Positions 56,818-64,000 of a stretch of 64,000 bases of DNA are shown in pieces; position 1 is the stretch's first letter; each line of letters opens with the position of its first letter. A program made the position numbers and the translations under genes. Location of the stretch: positions 24,539,847 through 24,603,846 of the forward strand of contig NC_134851.1 of NCBI RefSeq assembly GCF_965363235.1, written 5' to 3'. The DNA is from Mytilus galloprovincialis (taxonomy: Eukaryota > Mollusca > Bivalvia > Mytilida > Mytilidae). Below the pieces are notes generated by a model. That model searched no databases. It was not told where the DNA came from and was given only the letters and a program-made list of their open reading frames with translations.

Positions 56818-58938
56818 ATGATTACGAGGTCGAGTTTCCTAATTGCTGTAATATTATGTACATTAATAACATTATCAATCTGTGAGGAAGATGAAGCAAC
56901 AAGTCTTGCTAAAGTTTTTGACGAAATGGATACTAATGGGAATAAGAAAGTAACATTTAAAGAGGTAAAGATTTAATTTTAGTCATGTGCATTTTGAAAA
57001 AAGGGGGGAGGGGGGGTTGTCAAGCTAACCTTTGGAATGAGACTTGTAAAACGTCTAGCTAATATACATGTGTCGTATATGTAGTTCCATAATAGTGGTC
57101 CGCCCCTCCCCACTCTCGAGTCCCCACTTTAATCCGCATCTGATTTGAATTTGAAGCATCTACAAATTAAATTGGGAACAACAAAACTGCATTGCAATGA
57201 AGGTAAACAATTCGTTACTTATGAGTAAATGGATATGTGGGGTTAAAGTCAATAAGACAGCAACCCAACGACACAAATAATAAAAAAAAATCAACATCCA
57301 GAGGTCAAAGTACAGTTTTACACTAGACCGGGCTTACAATTTGAAAACACTTCCAGTAGTCCTAGTTTGCGAAAATTAGTTCATATAATCTCAGATCCTC
57401 AGCTCAGATCACATGTAGTGTTATGATTCTGAATGCTATTTGTTTACAAGTTATGTCGCTATCTGCTGTCTCAATCGTTTAGCGTTTCATATATACATGT
57501 ATATATATATATGTGTGTCTCATGACTGCCACACGAATAAAATGATAGCATTCGGCCTTCAAAAATGGTTACTTGCTAAATATATAAAAGTAGTCGAAAG
57601 ACCTGACAGATTGATAGGGATACTTCACTTCTGCATTCTATATTTATGTATGGCATTTCTCTTTATTCTTTGTATTTTGCCACCCCATTATTCTCTACTT
57701 TACACATTTTTCTCTATGCTTTATATGTTTGGCCCATTATATCTACACTTTCCCCCATTGTTATCTATTCTGTAAACCGGTCGATCCAGATCCTCATATA
57801 AGATCACAACTAAATTCAATAATAAATTTATCGAAAACATAAAAAAAAACTGGACTTCATAAGAGCAATAGCATATACGATCATATAAAAAACACAGAAA
57901 ATCTTCATAGCAGCGACATAGGAAGACCAATAACTAGGTCAATTAACATTTTAAACCCACTTTGATTAATTTCCGGGCGAAAGCACAAGTGAGAAATCTC
58001 TGAATGATACATGTAAGATCAATACACTTTATCCGGAATAGAAGATCTGCTACTGAACTTTCAGGAAATATTCCAAAACTTCCTTTATTTTACAACAATC
58101 ATCACAGAAACTCTATTTCCAAAGTACTATAATAGATTTATCTGTACTGAACATCATGTGCGTCACTAATGAGTCTTTTTGGAGACGAAACGCAGATGTA
58201 CAAGAGTTTAAGCCTGGTAACTGTAATGATCTTTTAAAGATCCACATAATATAATCATAATGGAAAAATCCGTCTTTGTACTTGTTTGATAGAAAAAAAC
58301 TCAGATATTTGAACCATGCATGCTACATGTATCTGAAAAAAAATGTATTTTTCAAATGTGTGTAAACTTGTTTGAGTGTGTGAAAATCTTCAGATGACGG
58401 ATAAAATAAGCATGATGCTTGGAAAACAAGAAATGTATTTATCATTATTGGCCAGATATTCAAATCAATTGTATATAGATATAAGAAGATGTGGTATGAG
58501 TGCCAATAAGACAACTCTCCATCCAAGTCACAATTTGTAAAAGTAAACCATTATAGGTCAAAGTACGGCCTTCAACACAGAGCATTCATTTGGTTAACGC
58601 CGAACAGCAAGCTATAAAGGTCTCCAAACATGATTAGTGTAAAACCAATCAAACAGAAAAACCAACGGTCTAATCTATATAAGAACTAGAAACACTAATG
58701 AACCACATCAACAAACAACAACCACTGAACAACAGGTTGTTACATATCTATATTCCCATATTTATACATTGTTTATTTTTATCTATTGTAGGTATCAGCA
58801 TTTTTGTCAAGTAAAGGGTTGAATCAGGACGATCAAGATTTTAAAAGAACAGTTCAAACATTCATGGATAGCTACGACAAAAACAAAGACAAAATTATAA
58901 CATATGATGAATTCGTACCTAAACATGACGAACTTTGA
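56818..58938 (+). CDS. ER-lumen EF-hand protein with C-terminal HDEL, two exons (paralogue B)
   Basis: Exon 1 is 56818-56964 and exon 2 is 58792-58938 (stop TGA 58936-58938). Donor AAAGAG|GTAAAG and acceptor TTGTAG|GTATCA join in phase 0, the same place as in paralogue A. The product is 97 residues. Residues 1-22 are a signal peptide. Loop 1 is DTNGNKKVTFKE (38-49). Loop 2 is DKNKDKIITYDE (78-89), where Lys replaces the Gly usual at loop position 6. The C-terminus is FVPKHDEL. The shared intron position, loop spacing and YDEFVP(K/R)HDEL ending show common descent with the gene at 54908-55926, which runs the opposite way. Predicted location is the ER lumen. Neither exon was long enough to stand out as a simple open frame. 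Confidence 0.85.
58161..58203 (+). ncRNA. Degenerate hammerhead ribozyme motif in the intron of paralogue B
   Basis: CTAATGA at 58166-58172 replaces the core CUGAUGA. Stem II is GTCT (58173-58176) with AGAC (58183-58186). GAAA is at 58187-58190, followed by CGCAGATGTAC. The strand before the core is CGTCA, as in the motif at 14885. Core position 5 G is A and the usual cleavage triplet is altered, so activity is unlikely. Confidence 0.55.
58485..58690 (+). repeat. R1 copy in the intron of paralogue B
   Basis: GAAGATGTGGTATGAGTGCC, AAGACAACTCTCCATCC, TATAGGTCAAAGTACGGCC and AAACCAACGGTCTAATC follow in the same order as the reverse copy at 4610-4885. Confidence 0.7.
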
Positions 58939-58939
58939 A

Positions 58940-60320
58940 ACGTCAAATACAAGATGTGAATGAGAGATTAACTTATCAATTTTACTGATACATATATATA
59001 TAACGATGCACTTGAAACGACTGTAGAGTGACACGAGAAACATTTGCTTTAAATGTATATTGCAAATGTACATGTATACATGCTGTGAGCATTATTATAT
59101 GAACATTTATAAAAAGTACTTAACAATGTTCAAACATATGCTTTGTTTGTTTTATAAAACGGACATAACATAAGTAAAATAATTAAAAAAAAAAGTAAAA
59201 AAGCAAACTTTAATTTGGCATTTAGTGTACAATTGTATATTTTTAATAGTTTACACTGGACGTTACGCAAACAACAAATAGTCAGGGCATGCATACATAC
59301 TTCACACACCCTTTAAAAAAATACTGAGGACTGGTTACTTTAATATTTATGATTTTACTATTGTAAAAAGTGTAAAAAAAAACCAAATGCATGTAGATCA
59401 CGAAAACATTTTGACTAACCCTGCTTTTCACTAGAACGTCTACAATGTGCCTGTTTGTTAACATACAGGTTCTTAAGGTAATAAATAGCCCGCAGGAAAG
59501 ACATGCCACCTTAACCAACAGACTTACTATTCTGAGTCCGATCCCACAGTCTTATATCCCGTTAGAAACAACGTTTTGTTGTGCTATGTTTGGTTTGTAT
59601 TGGTCAAATAATTCCATTATGGTTTGTCTCTAGTTCTGAGACACTGTAGGCAATCTGTTGATTATGGAATTAACCTTTCTTACATTCTTTCATTGAAACA
59701 TTTACATACTAATAAGTTTCAATTATAAAATCGTAAACACAGAGGTTGACAGTTCTTTTGATTTTTAGAGATATCATGAAAATTGGCTGCTGGAAAAAAG
59801 TTGCTGCTATCTCAATTGGCTGCCAGCTTGAGTGGTGATTTTAATTGAACATTGTGTTTTGTTTACTTTAAAGGAATGTTTCTATTTGTTTTAATTGTGG
59901 TCTTTCAAATTAATTTATTTGTACTTTTAAAGGTACAATCTTTGAACAATTATGACAAATGAGGTTATTTTGTTCATGTTATGTTTTCCGATTCGTGCGT
60001 CCGTCCGGCCTTGGAGTGACAGGTGGTTGAGACCAGGTTTAGGGTAGTTTGTGATCATAACAGTTGGACACTTTATATATTATGTTCATTATGCAGTGAA
60101 CAGTTTAAGGTATTTGCCAAATTAGGGATCGGGCTACGATTTAACAGTTCCTAGTGCATGGAAATGTTTTTTGTTTAAGGTCTTCGTTTTGTTATTTTGT
60201 ATCAGATTTAACATTTAGAAAACAAATGCACTGATTTCTTATCTGATTTGCAAATTACGAATTCTCAGACCATGCAGATTGCAGTTTCTTATTATTATCT
60301 TTTACTGTAAAATAATATAT
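58940..60320. other. Non-coding stretch, weak repeat traces
   Basis: No gene is recognised. Near 59995-60150 a GTGCGTCCGTCCGG start and GACCAGGTTTAGGG, TTTGCCAAATTAGGG text resembles the CCGTCCG class of repeats (R5/R6), strongly diverged. Confidence 0.35.
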
Positions 60321-60327
60321 GTACAAA

Positions 60328-60700
60328 AAAAGAAGATGTGGTGTGATTGTCAATGAGACGTCTCTTTACAAGAGACGAAATTGAACAGAAACTAATATCT
60401 ATAGGTCATACACCGTACGACATTCAACAATGAACAAAGCCCACATCGCATAGTCAGCAATAAAAAGCCCCGAAATGACAAATGTAAAACAAATATGTAA
60501 CACAGCAACAAACGACACCACTGAATTACAGGCTCCTGACTTGGAACAGGCAAATACGTTTACAGAATGTAGTGGGGTTACACATGTTAGCGGGAACACA
60601 ACCCTCCACCTAACCTGGGACAGTGGTGTAACAGTACAATATACGAACAAGCTATACAAATCAGTTGAAAAAGGCTCAACTCATCAGATCGATACGAAAA
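60328..60700 (+). repeat. R1 copy, long form
   Basis: GAAGATGTGGTGTGATTG, AATGAGACGTCTCTTTAC, CAATGAACAAAGCCCACATC, GGCTCCTGACTTGGAACAGG and CAGTTGAAAAAGGCTCAACT follow in order. The 138-codon frame at 60475-60891 and its reverse-strand counterparts run through this repeat and are not accepted as genes. Confidence 0.7.
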
Positions 60701-60894
60701 AGAAATACATCTTAAAAAAAACACAGAGTGGACGTGGCCGGGTACTCGTTCATCCCAACAACGAAACGACACCAAGCAATTTTCTCTACATTGAAACATC
60801 GAATAAATCGAAATCACTAGTGCAGTTTCCCGCTATTAGATTTCCAAATTTTAATTGCACAATCATTTCAGCAGCTTTTGATTTGGAATAAGCA

Positions 60895-61588
60895 ATTGTT
60901 AAATTCCTTCAATTAATTTACCATGTGAGGTACGAGTTTATCTCATTGTTGAAAGTCGATCTAATTGGTAAGCTTACCACATCGTCGTACTTTTGTACTA
61001 TATATAGTTATGGTGTTAAGTGGTTGTCTTTTAACCTTTTTGTAAATTCTCTGTGTCTTAAAAGTACATGTTTAATATATCATGTTTAAAGCCAGTCTGA
61101 TATATGAATCTATGCATTGAAATTAATATCAACTTGGAGTTAACAGCTCAAAAGCCGAAAAAAATATTAACTCGAACTCTACGGAATTATTCTAACTGAA
61201 TATATGTGTTGCACATGTTAATCTTCCATGAACCTAGCTCTGCTCATAAAATAAGGAACATCAACGGCTTGTTTTTTTCTCTTTAATACAACTATGAACA
61301 CATCATTTCGATGGAATTTGTAATAATACATCGTAAAATATCAAATGGCAATCGGTGCTCAACATTTGTATTAAGATTTTAGCAACTACTTGCGTACCAA
61401 GAACCTACTAAAGAAATGTTTTCTAGATGGTAAGAACGTGTAGAAATCGTTCCTGTGGTAGGTTTATGGTTAGCGAAAAGTTGCTAAAATATTAATCCAA
61501 ATGTTGAAAACACATGCTTATAGTATAGCACCAATTGACAGTTATGAAAAAAATTAAGTAAAACCAAATACACACTTGTACTAAAAAG
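60895..61588. other. Non-coding stretch, nothing recognised
   Basis: Short AT-rich frames only. No repeat family is recognised. Confidence 0.35.
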
Positions 61589-61589
61589 T

Positions 61590-61735
61590 CTCGACCAAAT
61601 GATGAAGAGTAAGAGAGGCGAGATAATAAAGGGATAAACAAACTCATAAGTCGAAAATGAGTTGATAATGGCTTGGAAAAACGAAAGATCCACGAAATAC
61701 AATTACTTATATACAAGACTCTAAAAACCAAACAA
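61590..61735 (-). repeat. R3: solo Penelope-like tail, diverged
   Basis: Plus-strand GGGATAAACAAACTCATAAG, TCGAAAATGAGTTGATAATG and GAAATACAATTACTTATATAC are a diverged reverse complement of the R3 tail. Confidence 0.5.
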
Positions 61736-61740
61736 AATAA

Positions 61741-61800
61741 AATTGAGAATGAAAATGGGGAATGTGTCAAAGAGACAACAACCCGACCATAGAACAGACA
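61741..61800 (+). repeat. R2 fragment (5' part)
   Basis: AATTGAGAATGAAAATGGG, AATGTGTCAAAGAGACAACA and ACCCGACCATAGAACAGAC. It is the first ~60 bp of the family. Confidence 0.65.
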
Positions 61801-61809
61801 AGGCTTCAA

Positions 61810-62985
61810 AAAACAGGAACAACACAAAAAACTGGAGTCATCTCGGTGCAGATTCTGTTTCACATATGACAGATCATGACAGTTACCGTGTTGCCCATGT
61901 ACATTATGTAAGTGACAGTAGATTTCATGCCGGGATCACCCTACTACTGTATATCGTGAAATCTGAAATAATTTTCGACGCAAGACGCATCTTTAGTATT
62001 GATGTGTATTTTTATTTTTTAAACTTATAATTATGTACAATTTTCTAGTAATCATAGATAGAAAGACTTTGTGTGCTGACTAATATAAACTCAAAACGTA
62101 TTTGTCGCTTTAAGTCTGATATATAAAAAAAAAATAATAAAAACAACAAACTTATTTCTCGGTACACAGTAGTATGGGTGTCCATGGCGAATAAAAAGAA
62201 TAACATTTAAAATTTGTATGAAATTATAAGTCTCTTCATTTAATGGAAAAATGATATTAAATATAAACGATTTTAAGTGACTTTGTAGTAAAAACTTCCT
62301 TCTTCTTCCATTTACATCTGGTTGATCATGCGCAAGGACACCCAAACTAAGCGACACCTACAACGATAAAGAATCAATGTCAGTAAGAATGCCTTGTTGA
62401 AAGCGTCAAAATCTTGTTAAAAAAACACGCTTAAGTTATCTGAAGTTTTTCCAATTCAGGATTAAAATCTACAACTGACTGATTCCGTATCTTCTTCTTA
62501 ATTTCTTTCAATGATGAGGATGAACATAGAAATTACTGACATATCTGTTGAGAAACCATATTTTAGCATGCTAACTTTATGACTTATTTATGATTTTCTT
62601 AAAAGCAAAATTCAGCATTTAATATGATATTGTGATTCTGTATTCCTAATAAATGCATGTAAAATATTCAGCGCATGGTTTTGCCATCAAACTTTTACTA
62701 TTTTGCTATTTTTAGAAGACATAATGCAGCTTAGTATGATGAATTGTTCCTTACGCAGGTTCACATTAACGAAACATACTGCACAACGTAAAAAGGAGAT
62801 CTCAAACAACATATAAAAAAAGCGTTTTAACTGGAAAAAACAGGACTCTTTTTCTTAATAGAATAGTGGAAGCCATACATAATTTTGTTATAATACATCT
62901 CAAATTGGTTTTGACTTTCTTCTTGCTCACATGGGAAACCAAAACAGACTGTGTGCAGTTATTAAGTACAATCTTATTATTTCAA
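61810..62985. other. Non-coding stretch, nothing recognised
   Basis: Frames at 61743-62030 and 62091-62357 are short, partly repeat-derived and without domains. Confidence 0.35.
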
Positions 62986-62989
62986 AATA

Positions 62990-63149
62990 CAATGAAACCT
63001 GACTAAACCGAATCCTGTATAAATCGAAAACTTGTATAAACCAAACATGTTCGTGAGCACCGTCATTTCAAATTATGTGCGTTGTGAACCTGATAAAACC
63101 GAACAACATCTTAAGTCCCCAAGAGGTTCGGTTTAAACAGGTTTCACTG
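62990..63149. mobile_element. Tc1/mariner-pogo-like MITE with TA target
   Basis: CAATGAAACCTGACTAAACC on the left mirrors GGTTTAAACAGGTTTCACTG on the right, and TA flanks both ends (62988-62989 and 63150-63151). AAACCGAA words are repeated inside. 160 bp, non-coding. The termini and TA target suit a pogo/Tigger-type MITE. Confidence 0.65.
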
Positions 63150-63151
63150 TA

Positions 63152-63464
63152 CTCCAAAATATGGACACAGGGGACAACCTACTAGACATTTTTTTCCAGT
63201 CCCACTGGTAGAAATAGAAAAAGCTTATTGAGCTGAAGTGAAAATGTCGGAATGAAAAGACAAAATTTGTGGAACATTTTATAGAAATGGAAGTAAAGCT
63301 TTAGTCAGACAAACCCCGTATTCCAATTTTTACAACACATCAAACACTGAACGGCGGACATAACAATACGAACATTAGCGATGAACAAACGTAGCACAGC
63401 ACTAAATGCAAAACGGTTAATTAAACATTTATATTAAAACAAATCGTATTATAACACAAAGACA
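63152..63464. other. Non-coding stretch, nothing recognised
   Basis: A short gap between two MITEs with no frame or repeat of note. Confidence 0.4.
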
Positions 63465-63467
63465 TAA

Positions 63468-63772
63468 GGGAGCTACCATTTGATTTTTAGGGGGGGGGGG
63501 GGGGGGCTAGGATGAAATTTGAAAAAAATAGGCAGAACAGGAGTTTTGAGTAAAAACAAAGGCAGGATGAGACAATTGCCAAAAAAAAAGTCAGGACAAC
63601 AAATTAGGTAAAAAACGTCAGGATAAACCAAAAAAAAAGCAGGACCAAACAGAGTGAAAAATAAAAAGGCAGGACAGAGATTACAGCTAAAAAAAATGCA
63701 GGACAAAATTTTTCATCCTAGCCCCCGCCCCCCGTCCCCCCCCCCCCCAATTAAAATCAAATGGTAGCTCCC
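63468..63772. mobile_element. PIF/Harbinger-like MITE with long G/C-run stem
   Basis: GGGAGCTACCATTTGATTTT on the left mirrors AAAATCAAATGGTAGCTCCC on the right. Arms extend through a G-run (about 63490-63507) and C-runs (63721-63748), and CTAGGATGAAA facing TTTCATCCTAG. TAA flanks both sides (63465-63467 and 63773-63775). 305 bp. The 77-codon minus-strand frame is the A-rich interior read in reverse. Confidence 0.8.
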
Positions 63773-63775
63773 TAA

Positions 63776-64000
63776 GATTAGATAAAACGTAACGAACACA
63801 AGTTATTCAAACAAAATGTAATACTATTAAACGGTGTAATATCTATACTGTTTTAATTTACAGTTTTGACTTTATCTATTTTTGTTGCTATAATAATTTT
63901 CAAAATTTTCTTATGTATTGTTTTCGTTTAGATATTGAATCTCTTGCATTTCTTTTGAATAGAATATAGCTTTATCAAAACTGATTTAATTTATTTTTTT
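63776..64000. other. Non-coding end of window
   Basis: AT-rich with no open frame or repeat of note. Confidence 0.4.

Noticed and set aside
60475..60891. 138-codon frame
   Set aside because: The first half is R1 repeat sequence and the second half continues into the same family's 3' part (CAGTTGAAAAAGGCTC). No domain.
63473..63706. 77-codon frame rich in Phe and Pro
   Set aside because: It lies inside the second G-run MITE and is produced by its T- and C-runs in reverse.

Overview
This window looks like nuclear DNA of a marine bivalve, most likely Mytilus or a close relative. It is AT-rich, intron-containing and gene-poor. Its few recognisable genes are typical of molluscs: a secreted C1q-domain protein, an innexin, and small secreted EF-hand proteins. 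Most of the rest is dispersed repeats I associate with mussel genomes. The species call rests on repeat and gene recognition, not on a database search.

Layout. 1-4.9 kb holds a decayed Penelope-like reverse transcriptase element with its tail, other repeat pieces and a MITE. 4.9-6.6 kb holds a two-exon C1q-domain gene on the minus strand. 6.9-12.7 kb holds repeats: a tRNA-derived SINE split by another repeat, a probable LTR-retrotransposon 3' end, and a 500-bp dispersed repeat. 12.7-15 kb holds a broken LINE and an element with a decayed hammerhead ribozyme. 16-22.2 kb holds foldback hairpins, a 1.1-kb repeat made of ~140-bp modules, and a nested MITE. 23.7-24.9 kb holds the large 3' exon of an innexin. 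26.4-40.9 kb is mainly a 13.7-kb satellite with nested periods (~25 bp, ~1,083 bp, 2,351 bp). 41-51 kb is repeats, including a cluster of palindromes and a three-deep nest (PIF/Harbinger-like MITE inside a hAT-like element inside a dispersed repeat). 51.3-53.2 kb is a 75-bp minisatellite open in one frame on each strand. 54.9-58.9 kb holds two divergent paralogous genes, each coding for a signal peptide, two EF-hands and a C-terminal HDEL. 59-64 kb is repeats and MITEs.

The genes do not form a pathway. The C1q protein would be secreted, the innexin would sit in the plasma membrane, and the EF-hand pair should be retained in the ER lumen, probably as calcium-binding proteins. The head-to-head EF-hand pair is the clearest gene-level novelty. 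The satellite, the palindrome cluster and the hammerhead remnants are the most notable non-coding structures.

Repeat families are labelled locally: R1 (GATGTGGTATGATTGCCAATG type), R2 (GGGGAATGTGTCAAAGAGAC type), R3 (Penelope-like tail), R4 (TGACCTCATTTTCATGG modules), R5 (ATGCCCCACC start), R6 (ACGCCCGTTTACGGG start), R7 (CACTTGTATGACAGTC) and R8 (AAGGTGGTACC). All coordinates of repeat edges are by eye.
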